Shown in pieces: positions 25,677-38,480 of a stretch of 64,000 nt of DNA. The stretch's first letter is position 1, and each line of letters opens with the position of its first letter. The stretch spans positions 186,001-250,000 of the forward strand of contig VZTG01001990.1 in assembly GCA_013397845.1 (NCBI GenBank). The letters are read 5' to 3'. The translations under genes and the position numbers were made by a program. The stretch is from Melanocharis versteri (Eukaryota > Chordata > Aves > Passeriformes > Melanocharitidae). The notes beneath the pieces are model-generated. The model had not been told where the DNA came from, did not search any database, and saw only the letters and a program-made list of their open reading frames with translations.

Positions 25677-28600
25677 TCATTTGTTACATTCCTGGAAAGT
25701 TCAGGGTAGTCCATGTTTCTTGCATACTGGATTTTGTTTGTTTGTTTTAATTTCTCTCTTTTAGAAGTATTTTTTCTATCCCTACCCCAACTCTGCTAAC
25801 TAGGCAGCAAGCTTAGGTGCCAGCTAATGAGAAGTGAGCTCCAGAACTTGTGATTTAGAGGGGTTGTTGATATAACTAAGAAGCATTAGAAGAAAGTGTC
25901 TGAAATGGAATGAAAGCAGAGCACGTCTGCCTTTGAAGGCTCCAAGTCAAAGCTCTGTATGACTAACTAAACTCCTTCTAGACTGCTGTGTTTCAGCCCA
26001 AGCCTTAAAGGCTAGATAGCCTTACGGCTAAAAGAGTTTGGTAGCTCTGCTACTGATTTGTGGATGCAAAAAGCCAGAAATATGCTTATGTTTGCCTCTA
26101 AACTTGCAGCCACGTGATTATCTTTCTAGGAATGGCAGTCACAGCTTTTCTAAGAACCAAATAAAGATGGAGCAAAGATTTCATGGTTCAGCTCTCTGCA
26201 CCAGCATTCACATGGCTGATGCCCATGTCTATTAATACATATTATGACTTTAAAAAGTGACTTGAAACTAATAAAAATAGAGATAGTTTCCATAAAGTGG
26301 TGCACTTTTTCTTTTCCACCGAACAGACTCAAAAATACTTTGGCTTATGTTAGATAACATGGTGAAAGAGAAAATGCTTTTTCTTTGATCCGTAAAGTTT
26401 GGACTGCAATGTAAACCAGATGGAAAAAATCCCAGCAGAGAATTTTCCTTTCTTTTGACCATTGAGGGCCATCACTTCAATCACATGAGCTCAGAGAACC
26501 CTTGAACAGCTCTAGCATATTTACAAAATGAGTTGGACTGAGAATTTTATTGTTTGAACACAGTGGCTGCATGGAAATAATTCAATGATATACCTATCAT
26601 ATTGTCTAACGAAAGACTGAATTGTATAAAAGACCTTTCACTCTAGCATGCATCTGGGGCAGAGTGACTGGTGCCAGGAAATCAGGAAATTTGTGGAATT
26701 CGTAGTTTGACATGCTTTATTTTTAGTTGTGCTAAACACTACAGGCAGTTCAGTGCTTCAATGTCTGCTGTACTTCACAATTTTGTCTTACCCTACTGCA
26801 AACAATTTTAATAAAATATGTATTAAATTAATCCCAGTTTTACCAAGACAGTTTCAAAAGAACATAAAACAAATTGTAAACTGAAGTGGAACAATCCTGA
26901 ACTACAATAAGTTTGTAACAGGCTATTTATCAGACACATACGTTCCACCTTTAGGTGTTACATGGTGAATATATTTCAGACAGATACATATTTGCTGCAG
27001 AAAAAATAGTGTTAGGGAAGCAAAAACATACCGGTATGTAAAAAGGCTATGTCAATACTTTATTACCTAATGAACATTCTTTGAAGTGTCTCTTTTTAAG
27101 ACTGATGTACACTGGCATTTACTTTACACTTTCTTAGCATTTTGGTTGTTCAGTTACAGTTTTACTACACTGATGCTAAAACCTGTAGCAGTGTTCTCAG
27201 GGTCAGTTCCCAATCAACAATGAAAAGCAAAGTGTCAGACTGCTTTGGTTGTGTCCAGGATCTCCCCCTTCCACCACACCCTTTCCACCGCATCAGACAT
27301 CACCATCCTAAAGAAAGGCCCTGCTGGAGTATTTACACAGAATGGCCCATCACAAGACCCACAAGGAAATTTAAGAAAGATAATTCTATGGAAAACTTTT
27401 ATATAAAGGGGTACAAAGCTGATCCTGCCTGGTCTGTCTCTGCTGTAGCTGTCTTATCCACACCTGTAATTTTCTGATTGAAAATTCAGCAAGTAATGGC
27501 ATTGGCTCCATTTCTGTGGCACATATGGATTTCTGCTGGTCTCAGTAGTGACCAGCAAAGGGAGGTGACCTCCGTTTTAACAGATGACTCCACCAAAGGC
27601 AGGGAGACTATAGGCTTATGTTGCTTCAACTCCACTATTTTTAATGGATTCATTGCAATGCTGGCATGAACCAGAGCTAGGAGAAGACGCAGGGCCAGAC
27701 ACAATCCTGTGTAGCGAAAATACTTCAATCAAACTTTTTCTGTGGTGGGGCTGTTTGTTGGCAGCACACGGACTTCAGATCTTGGGGTGGTGATCACAGG
27801 CAAGCAGATGTGTTGCATTACAGAAGCTGCCGTGCTTGGCACTTCAGGGTGGCGTCTATTGTCTTTGCAGGAAGAAAAAAACCCTTTGCTTTGATAAAGC
27901 TTTCTGATTCCAGTTGTGCAGAAAGCTTGTTCACCTGGATTGACTGCTGCATGCTCGGGTGTTAAACTTGCCAGTGCAGGGAGAGCTGCATTCCCACGTA
28001 CAAGCACGTTAGATAACTCATCTGCCTTTAAAGTGATCTTGGCATTTATTTTGGAGACTCATTTGATTATGTGAATACAGATGTTCTTAATGCTGCTGTT
28101 CTTAGCTCTTCAAAATTCTGTTAGTATGTGGATTTCAGAATTTGACCTTTTCCATTAAGAAATGAAAACTGTCCTGCCTAGATCCTAATAGATACTAAGA
28201 AATCAGTCTGCATCCCAGTAAAGCCTGTTCTGTTTAAGTACATGCAAATGACCCTCTAGCAGGTGGCTTAGTGATCCAGTATAGCCAACATTTGCATACC
28301 TATTTTGGGCTAAGTTACTGCATTGTGACTGCTCTTGTCCTTGTGAGCAAGCTGGAGTTTTAAAGAACTGCATAGAAATGCAAGACTTTTTTCTTAAATT
28401 GTGCCAGCCGACTGGTTTATCAGCTTGAGCAAACACCTTAGCAACTTGTTCAGTTCTTTGGAACCCAAAAATGTGAGACTGAAATGGAGAATTTTTCCAG
28501 AGAAAGCCATGGATAAAGCTTAAAGCTTCAAAATGAATTTTAGGCCCGTATTTGTTATTAAATTTATGAGTGAATGTCCCAACCCATTGGAAGAGAAGGC

Positions 28601-29494
28601 ACTGCACTGTGTCTAGTTTTATAAAAGATATATGTTCTTACATCTGCTTGGTAAGACAAAGTTAGTTTTGAACAATAAGAAAAGATTCAGAATAAGAATA
28701 ATTTCAATTTCAGTCACTGTTTCTGCAATTGTTACCATAAGGCTGAATTATAAATTGGGAACTGCTTTTCCCAGGTGTTTAAATGAAAAAATATTAAGAC
28801 TTCCAGTATTTTTTCCATGCTGGGATTATACCGAATCTCAGTTTGTTAGTTTATTTTTCTCTTGCAAAATTCAGATATTGCCAGGTTTGATGTGAAGAAA
28901 ATAAAGTAGCAGTTCAACTGGGCCAAAAGAGCAACTTCAAGCATTGCAACTGGACTACCAAAGAGGGCAAAGTGAGGAGGCGAGTGTGCAGTGTGAGAAA
29001 AACATGTAAAGTTTCTCATACTCTCTCACCTTTTCTTTCTAAAAATGTTTCATTCTGTTGTTCCCCCATTCTTACTGTTCAGATCTGCATAATTTAAACA
29101 CTGCTGAAGAACAGGTTTGGTACTCAACGGGGTTAAGTCATGTAAGTCATGGTCAGACAGTGGTTTTGAGGCTTGTCAAAAAGCTTTTGGTGACTTTTCT
29201 CTTCAGGATTATAAAGCTGTAGTACATGAGAATTCATTGGAGACTGAGGTTTTTGCCAAAGTCACAGATTATATTGCAACTCTACACAAGGAGGCTTGAG
29301 ATCAGTCACCACATTTTTTCTACTTTCTATCCACATGAAGTCCCTAAACTGCAGGGCAGTTCTTACCCTTCCCATTGATGCCATTTCTGGGTTCCAAATT
29401 AAATGGATGATTATTAGGGAACAGGATAATGAGGAGTAGTGATAACTGCAAGCTGCTCTCCATGGCATTTCAGTTTGCCCACTTGTTCAGGCAA
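25677..29494. other. Unique non-coding DNA
   Basis: About 3.8 kb without a supportable gene. The 134-codon minus-strand frame at 28203-28607 has no recognisable domain or clear splice context. AT-rich stretches occur near 26800-27000. Confidence 0.5.
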
Positions 29495-29632
29495 GGATAA
29501 AGCGTTAGAGTACTGCAAAGAGATGTGGATTCTGCTTCCACCTGTCATCAAACCATCACACAGTTTTGGGAAAGTCACTCTAGCCTCTGCCCTGCTCTCT
29601 TATTGCTTATGAAGTGGGAATGCTGGGCTCCA
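29495..29632 (+). repeat. MIR-like (tRNA-derived CORE-type) SINE remnant
   Basis: The order of blocks fits a MIR-type SINE. 'GCGTTAGAGTACTG' sits at an A-box-like place and 'GTGGATTCTGCTTCC' at a B-box-like place. Next comes 'CACACAGTTTTGGGAAAGTCACTCTAGCCTCTGC' (in part), which corresponds to the conserved 'tgtgaccttgggcaagtcacttaacctctctg' core. 'GAAGTGGGAATG' corresponds to the 'aaaatgggaata' end. It is diverged throughout, as expected of an ancient amniote family. Confidence 0.55.
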
Positions 29633-32600
29633 TTTTCTTTTGGGGGTGCATTGAAAACCACAGACTTTGGTTTCTGTATGAGTGTCCTGAATGAACAGAT
29701 TTTCTGCTTTGCCTTCTGTAGTTGTGTAATGTGAAAATCTTAAATAGTTCTGCTGACTAAGAAAAAAAATGAAAATAAGAAAGAAAGGTAAAGGCAGGTC
29801 ATCCTTCACAGCAGCCTTCTCCACTGGAGTGTCTGCTCTCCAAGGTCTATCTCCAGCACAATACAACTAACTATAAAAAAGATCCTGTTGGTGTAATTTG
29901 GAAATCTTCACTTGAAACAACTGTAATATATGATGTTAATATGTGGGTAGCCCTAACCAGTCTCAGAATATTTTTATACTCTCAAAGTGGGTGTGCTTTT
30001 GACTAGTTATAATGTACTTATGTGAAGGATTTGTCATCCAGGGTGATTTGTTTGTGAAATTAGTATCTTCCAAGTCATTATTGAAATCCTGGTCCTTTGA
30101 CATAAAGAATTTCTTCCTCCCTGTCCCTTTCCTTCCTGGCCCATCCCCTGCTGAATCTTGAGTTTGACCCGTTCACCACTGAGATGGTCTGTAAGACCCA
30201 TGTCAAGGAGAGGATATGCAAGCAGTTTAAATACTTTATAAAGCAGCCTAATTTCTTTAGCAATGTCTAATAAAGTAGTTGAGGCAAAACCAGTGTGTAG
30301 GATAATTTTAGCAAACATAAAGATTGTAGAATTCAAAATTAGGTTTCCAAAAGTGGTGGGAGGGTGGGCTTAGGCTTAGGCTATGGTTCTGTTGAAGAAT
30401 TCTTCCTTTTATTAAAGTCTTAGAAGAAAGCGATGGATTTGGGGAATCTCTTGTTCTCGTTTTTGTGTTTTGGCACAGCTTAAACAGGGAGAAAATACTT
30501 ATGCCACCAAAACTTTGAATACATTGGTCATAGCACTAAATAGTAACATATTTTTCATATTTCACCAGGTCTCTTCTGCTGCATACATGGCCTTTTTTAT
30601 TCTTTAAGCAACCACAAATAGAGAGCTTTTATGTTTGCTATATTCCTTGGTTCCCAGATTCCCATGTAAGTTTGTCAAGCATTCAAAAAAACCAATTCGT
30701 TGCTTAGGCATTCAGTGTATTTCGTACCTGCTTCAGTATATCTTGGTCTTCTTTTCTCCTTTCACAGGTCTGAAGTCAGTTCTTGCCCCCCACCACTCCA
30801 TTTTCTTCTTTCTTTCTTTTTTCTTTTCTCTTTTCAGCTGTAATGTGCATTTTATGACTTTGTCCTTTCTTTTGGCAAGTTAGCAGTAGCTGGATTTTGA
30901 AACACTCCTGCTCGAGTGTTAATTGTCCTCCACAAATTAGCCAAGGTCACTGGCTTTTGAACCAAAGCAATCTGCAGAAACAAGGACAGAGCCAGGAGTA
31001 AAAATGAAAGCAAAATATTCTCTTGGCATGATAATTGTCTAATACACAAGCAGGTGTAATATTTGGGGCGTAAGTCAGTGGTGTGGCCTATTAGATATTG
31101 ATTCAAGTGGAGGCTTAAAATGTGTAAAGATTTGAATCTTCCTTGGAAAAATCACATTTTTCTTTGTTGTTCAAATACCTGCATCTCAAGCGTATCTTGG
31201 TTTATCCTATTGTTTGTTTGTAGCATAACTGCAGATAAAGGCCAAGTCTTTGAGCTAGACCATAGTGCTTTTGGTACTGGTCAACAGGTCTTCTTGCTGC
31301 AAAAACTTTAAAATCTATTCTCTTTAAAAGTAGTATAATGAATTACTGTTTGGTCTGGGGGTTTTTTTCAATAAAGTATAGTACAAATGTTGAATAAACA
31401 ACAGAAGTGCATCTATAGTGAGTGCTGGGAGGCAAGAAAATCACATATGACAGGATATTCCAGCCTCTCTATATAAGCCTGCCACTCCAAACAGATCCTT
31501 TGAAATCAATGCAACTCACAACTACAGACCTGCTTATCTGGGTGTTAAACAGCACACTTTTCTCGGCAGATCTCTTCCTCATAAAAAATATCCTAGTTTT
31601 GAAAACAATTTTTTTGGAATAACATTTTATTTTATCAGAGTATTTTTTAAAGTGTTCGGATTATATTAGAAAATAGCTGAAACGGCAGTTTTTTCTATAT
31701 ATAGTAAGAGTTATTGTAATTTTGAGGTGTGAGCAAACAGGAGAATTTATCCTAAGAAAGTTACAAAAAGCTGAAGAAAAGGAAATTCTAAATCAATGTC
31801 TTAGCTCAGACCCAGACACGAACAGAGAAATCAGATATGTAAAAGCTACTATAAAAATCAATTAAACAAAATACATGTGAACATGTGTGTTCATTAAGTG
31901 GATATTTATACACATTTATGATGTTATTATTATACATGCTTTAATGATTCAAGCATGTAACTGAAAGCTGTGTCTAAGACTTTCAAAGTTCTAAGTGGCT
32001 TAGATCTTGTTTTCAGCAATTATATTGGCACTCATGAGCCTTTATTTCCTTGAAAGTTAGTGGAGCCATGTAGTCCCAGGTCTTTGGAGGATTGACATTT
32101 ATAATGGGAATTTTTATTTGTGCTTGTCTATATGCAAAAAATTAATAAGGATAAAAATGAGTATACATGAAGAAGCAGCTCTAAGAACATCTTTCATCCG
32201 AGCATTTTTTCCTGCCTTGCTGCCTCCTCCAGGTATCAGTGACACAAAGCAACTTGAATACAGCAGAGATCAAGAGGGTTCATCTCTAGGGTCCATCCCT
32301 TCGGCTGGCGGCAGATTAGATGCCAGCAGCCACAGATCTGGAATCTGGTGGAAATGATGTAGTTGTGTGATGGTGATACCTTTGTCCTTTATCAGGTCAA
32401 AGTCATTCAGGCAGTATTACGGAGGGACTGGGAGCCAGAGATGGTTTGTTTCTGCTCTGGTGGCTTTGCTGAGAGCTCCTCAAAGAACAAGTCTGTGGAA
32501 GAGGGATGCCTGATGCTTTCTATTTCTTCTCCAAACTGTACCATGCCCTGCTTGTAGTTTCCATTTACTTCCACTGAATAGGTATGGAAGGTATATCCCA

Positions 32601-35600
32601 TACTTGACTTCTGTGAGAAATGTTAGACACAAGGCTTAGAAAATATGGGTACTGAGTCCCTTAATTGGTCATCCCCTATTAACCAAGTTCATTTGGGAAA
32701 AAGAGCATGGAAACCCTGCTCAGGAATATCTAATACTGCATGACTTGCTCTGCAAAGTGCACCTAGTCAGTGGCAATACGCTTTTTGTGGGAGGGGAGCC
32801 AGGTCTGGAAGGCCATGCGAAAGACCGGTCCTCTGGAGGAGCCAGTCACAAATATTCCCACTGTGTGAAAGGCCTGTGGCCCCGCAGTGCACCAGGGCAG
32901 ACCAGGGCTGGGTTGGCATAAAAGCAGTTTAAAATACCAGCATGTTGTGCCCACAGCACTGCTGAGATTACAGCGATGTGCCTCCTCCCCAGTTCTGCAG
33001 ACATGGTTGTGGCAGTGACACAGGTTAGATGGCTCAGGCACACGTCTGCCTGGTGGCTTGGGAGTGCAGGGCTGTTCTGCTGCTGCAGCACTGACCATGA
33101 CATCAGTCTCAATGAGATTTTGGTGCAGTGCATGCTGCATTCTCTCTCTCCTGAATGGCATAAGAAGCCCACACAGTCCCTTCCGAACAGTACCAGGCTT
33201 GCCAGTGTGACGTGTTCAGCAGGAGCTTGATCTCCCACCAGCTACACTCTGCTTTAACCACAGTCTAACAGAGGTTACACTGTGTGTAAACCCAAGTGTG
33301 CATGCGGGAAGGACAGGCATTGCTACCTTGCTAGTCAAGTCCACATCAATTTATCCAAAAATAACTATCTACGAGGTGGTGTCGCACAGCCTCCTAACTT
33401 CACTGTTGTCTTTCTGCCAAATTTCGACTGCCTGTACTGAACCTTCACAGTTATCTCAAAAGTTGGTGGGGAAACCTGCCTTTGTCACTAATTTTTGTTA
33501 AGGAAAGGATCTGAACCTGGATATTTCCTGATTGACTTCAGTCAGAGAAAGAGCATGGAAGATTTTAGATCTTGAAAGCTGAAGGTCTGACAAAGTTGCA
33601 AGCAACTGGAAAGAGTGGATATGATGGAAAATATTAGCCTGGGGTAACAATGGATGGAGCAGTAGCAACACCTATAATTATGATTGTAAGTGACGAAACA
33701 GAAAGGAAAACTACATTCCAAGGGATTTAAGAGGATTTTTAAAAAAAAAAAAACTGGGCTAGATTGTCCCCTTCCATGTTAAAACCCACAGGAGGGGATT
33801 TCTGCTTGGAAACTGCTACATGCTGATCTGCAGACTTGTTCCAGACTCATCCTTGAGGCAGAACCCCTTTTTCTGCTCTCCTAAGGGGGCATATTTTCTA
33901 ATCCAAGTAGGCACAGAGATGCCTGAGCTATCTTGTTTCAGGTCCTGGTCTAAAGATCTTTCTTACCTCTCACCTTACCCCTACCCCAAGTTAGCCTATT
34001 TTCTTTGGAAGCACTCTTGTAGCTGTCTTGGTTTGTTGAGAGCAGTCTCTGGAATGGAAAAGGGAGAGATGGAAACTATGCAGCCTTTGGCCCCTGGCTG
34101 CACAGGTTATACAGAGAGGGAAAGAAGCAGCAGAGATGGGTAAAAATCAGATTTGGCTGGAAGGGAAGGATCTGCACAGAGAGAAGAATGCTAGTACCTG
34201 GCTGCTGGCTTGCTGTTTTCTTAAAATATTATAACTGCCCTTCTGAGTTTGCTAAAAAACATAAATAAAACAGCACTGTGCTATAGTAACATTTTTTATG
34301 GTATAGTATTTTTAATATAACTTTTGGCAGCATGTACCGAGAAGCAGCGATTTTCTCTGAAATGTGGGACCTCAGAAGAAAGGCTGTTTGTCCCAAAGTG
34401 GCATGTTGTTTCTTGACCTTTCACAGATGTTTCATGAATTTGTCAGAATTTGTCATCCTGAGCTACAGAATTGCTTTTGTTAGGATGTAGAAATAGCTCT
34501 GTACTCGCAGAGCTGTTGGTGACATGACTCATGGTCCCACTGAATAGACTTGGACGAGTGCAATAGCTGGATAGAGGGAAGGATTTTTTTTTTTAATTTT
34601 TTTTTGCAGTCTGTTGTGGTAACAAAGGAGAGAAATTGCACTACCTTTTGCTTTCTTCCCCTCCAACCAGTGGTAAAAGTCTGAAATAAATTCATAAGAA
34701 AAATGAATGATGATCTGTAGTAAGGATTTATTACTTTACCAGTTACTTGAATTTCTCCCTTAAGATTGCACAAAGGGCAATTGGAGGTGTTTTCCTCATT
34801 CATAGAGCAGGGTGTAGGCAAAACCAGGTAATGAAGAGCAAAGCTCAAAACAAATTACGACACTGTGAAAGAATCCGCCTTCAGTCACGGGGGAGTCCTT
34901 ATAAAATCATCCAGTTTATCAAGAAAGCATAGTCTGGGATTTATTATCTAACAAATGTTTATTGTTTTTAATATCCAGTGAGTGTTTTTCAGATTCATGT
35001 CCTAGAAAATGAGGCAAACATTCCTTCAAGCACTTGCTGGAACTGTCTGTGGACATTATGGAGCCACCACCTCTTATCCTCTCCTGAATGACAGCAAGCA
35101 CCTTTAAGACAGCCAGCTGAGACACTTAGTGCCTCTCCTTGGCTGCCTGGCTTGCAGGATGCAAACAAAGAGCAGGTCAAGCCACTCTTCTGGACTGCAG
35201 AAACCTAGCTGAGGACAGAGACTTGAGTACAAGACTGGAGGGTAGAGGGACGTCTTTGGACCAGAATGAACCCTGTTCCTGAAGGCCACTGCAGATGCAG
35301 TGGCAGTACAGCAAGGCAGAGACAAGGTTTCCCTTGGAGAAAATGTTACCCTGTCCTTGCTGTGACAGACACAACTATAGTCCTAGCTGGGGTCAAGGCA
35401 GCTCTGATGCTGACAGCTCTCACCACCTTCTCAGCTCTATCCTCTCTATCTCCTCTGCATCCCTGCTGGCTCCCTCTTTTCTCTCAGCCTGCATTTTGGT
35501 GAGGGATGAGGGTATGGCAGTGTTTGCACTCCCATGATGAGTGACAGGCCTACAGCAACAGGCCTAAGAAGTCTTCCTGTAGCTGCATTTTTGTTGGTTT

Positions 35601-38379
35601 GAGCTAGGAAGATGTTTTAACTAGATGATGCTCCCAAAAAGAAGAAACAGGTCCTCTTTTGCATATTACTGAGAGAAGTGAATTATCCTGGAGCTGATTG
35701 ACTCTAAGTGGGGGCAACACTTCCCCTGAGGACCTGTGCAGCAGTGATGCACATGGCAGGAAGTTCTTGGCTTGGCCCTCACGGTTCTGGCCAAGTTTGC
35801 AGGAGTGTAGTCAGAAGTTGTGCCTGATGCCAGGACAGGCAACCTCAGATGCAGCCTGTTCAAGTCCTCAGGGAGACTCAGACTCCTGCCCCATGGAGTC
35901 TTTTTCAGAGAGACAGCTCTTAGGGCTGCTCTGCTCTTGGTTCCTGGGAGGACAGAAGGAAAAGCAGTGAGACAGTGGTGTGAAATCAAATTAGATGAGA
36001 TGTGATGTTTGTAATTATGGGGGGAAACCTCTAAAAGTCTGGATTACAACATATAAATCCTGTCACTTACATCCTTCTTTTGTATTGATGCAGCTTTCAA
36101 GTTTATTCTTAAAAATTCAATACTCAATAAACAACCAGAGCAATGGAGCAGGTGTGCTCCATTGTACAATGTGTTGTAAATATTCCACTACTCCCAGGAG
36201 CAGGAGTGAAGGGAAGGAGCTGTTCCACAAAGAGAGTGGCAGTGACCACAGCACAGCTATGAGCATGGAGGGTCTGCTCTGGGGTGTTCCAGAACACATC
36301 CTCTCAGTGGCACCTTGGAAATGTACCAGGTGTTGCTCTTGATATTTGTTTGCAAATACCAGAGACAAAGGCTGGCCTGCAAGAGCATGTTTTCCTCACT
36401 CGCCCCATTGCTCAGTGTCAGCATTAGACCAGGCCATCTCTGTAGGTCACAGAGAGGATGTAGTGGGGTGACACAGGTGTGCAAGACAAGTGGTGTCACT
36501 GCAGGAACGCGCTGAAGGGGTCACTGGCCCCTCCCAGGAAATCTGTGTCTGGTTACCTACCCCCAGATGGCCAATACACCAGTTCCCATGGATGTTGTAG
36601 ACATTCATCACCACTACTGCCGTTTGCTGCCCCAGGCACTGGCTCAGGTCCTCACTGCCAGAATTAAGGGTGGCCTACAAAGCCCTATGTCTCCATAGCC
36701 ACTAATAATGATCTACCAATTTTCAACTGCCCAAAATTTATGTGGTATGGATGGAGCCTGTTTGTTGTCTTTGGTAGCAAAGCACATTGAGTATTTTACC
36801 ATTCATTTACAGTCTCTGAGGTAACTAATGCTGATTTATGTTCTTCCACTGTGAAATCCTAGTCTTCTTGTGGCAGGCCTGCTCCCAGCATGCTAATAGG
36901 ACTAGATGTAATCACAGTCAACTTGCTGCAATGCACGTCTCTCACTTGCCTTTACAATATCCCTACAGGGCAAGAAATAAAGCCTATTCATAGCCTGTCC
37001 CTAAAACCTTCTAAATCCTTCCTAACGGAGGCAGTGTGGCAAGAAAAGCAATGGGTATAGGAGCAGCACCAACAGCTGTCAGACTCTGAATTGTGGAGCC
37101 CAACCTCTCCAATATCACTAGTCAGCAGAAATCAGAGGTGCCCAGCCTGGTGGCCTTTTCAACCTCTTGAGGGCAGGATCGACCCCATTCACCCCTGCTG
37201 CCCATAAGGATTCCTCACTCTGTCCTTGGAGCCACTTGTGAAGACCACACCAGATGACTGAAGCTCCCAGTCTGGGGAACCTGTGGGGGGGGTGTGTGTC
37301 TCTGGGACCATTTTTAGTTGCTTTGCTGTGCTACTTTTCCAATGCACCACAGCCATGAGCCTTCAGGCAGCATTGTGCTTGAAGGAATTTTTTCTCCAGC
37401 CCAGCTAATACAAATCTCTGGGCTTTCCCCCTTGACAGTGTTGCTGTGTGAATAGATGGTTAAGAAAACAGAAAAGCATCAAACAAGCCGTAGGAACTGC
37501 CATGGTTGGTCAGACAAAAGTCTTTGCATTGTGAGCAAAGCAAAGATACTGAGAGGCATTTCTCGGCTATGTGCTCCCAGCTTCCTGGCCGCCAGCTGCT
37601 CAGGGACATTCTGTTCCGTCACACTCCAGACTGCACCTCCTGGCACTGCTTTGGTTGCACATAACATTGTCATTACAGCGACTCCTGGGATTGCAAGAAT
37701 GGATGGACACTTTGCTGTGTTTATCAGCAGAAAGACAGTCAAAGGCAGTTTTGTTTGTGAGCTTGGCATTCAGGTTTTATTTCCTGCAACAAGGAAAAGA
37801 TGGGAACAGTCAGAGTTTAGCAGAAAAACAGAATAGTCATGGGGAAAGAAACAGAAAAAAACTTATCTGAATAATTTTGCATCTGTTCTTACTTATGGAC
37901 TATGCTCTTGTGTTGAGTGGTTACCTCAGATTCAACATTCAAATGTAACGCGTGAATTATTTTTAACTCCAGCCTGGTAAATATCAACTATCTGCTGCTC
38001 AGACCGCTGTAGCAGATGAGTTGCCAGGCTGAACTGAATTCATTAACCAGCAACAGTAAAAACATTTACAGGACAGGAATCATCATCAGAGGAGGGAATT
38101 AAGACATCCCAAAGTGCAAGCAAACACACCCTGACATTTCCCCAATAGAAAAATTAGTCAACAGGACTATGAACTCCCGAACTGATCTGTGTCCCCTCAG
38201 CTTGGCCTCCCTGAATGTAAGCTGGAAGAAGCCTCCACCCGAGCAGGCTGAAAACATCTGCTGCACAACAGAAGCTTTACCCTGCACATCTACCCTCCTC
38301 CATTTTTGGAATTGCTAGGCTCACGTGAAAGAGCTGTCAGGGCAGCAGCTCCCTCTCAGGTTGTCTCTGCCCATCAATA
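29633..38379. other. Long stretch of unique non-coding DNA
   Basis: No gene is supportable over about 8.7 kb. It contains a pyrimidine-rich CTTT tract at 30797-30838, an A-run at 33740-33751, and T-runs with a short AA break at about 34586-34607. A GC-richer patch at 32.8-33.2 kb has overlapping frames on both strands (such as 32763-33161 and 32846-33238), which argues against any of them being real. A similar cluster occurs at 35.0-36.7 kb. Confidence 0.5.
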
Positions 38380-38480
38380 TGGCTTTATTGACAAAGTATC
38401 TGTGTGTCCTACATGCCCAGACATTTTGGTGAAGGTCACATGGCGAGTGGGGCTGTAAGTCACTGAGTCTTTTCCCTGAG
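38380..38480 (-). repeat. Possible MIR-like SINE fragment, minus strand
   Basis: 'GCCCAGACATTTTGGTGAAGGTCACATGGCGAGTGGGGCTG' (in part) resembles the reversed MIR core 'gcccaaggtcacacagcgagtggcagagctg'. One core block only is visible, so this is weak. Confidence 0.2.

Noticed and set aside
32763..33238. Overlapping 130-codon frames on the minus strand and an 84-codon frame on the plus strand
   Set aside because: Several frames are open at once in a GC-richer patch, the pattern of low stop density rather than coding.
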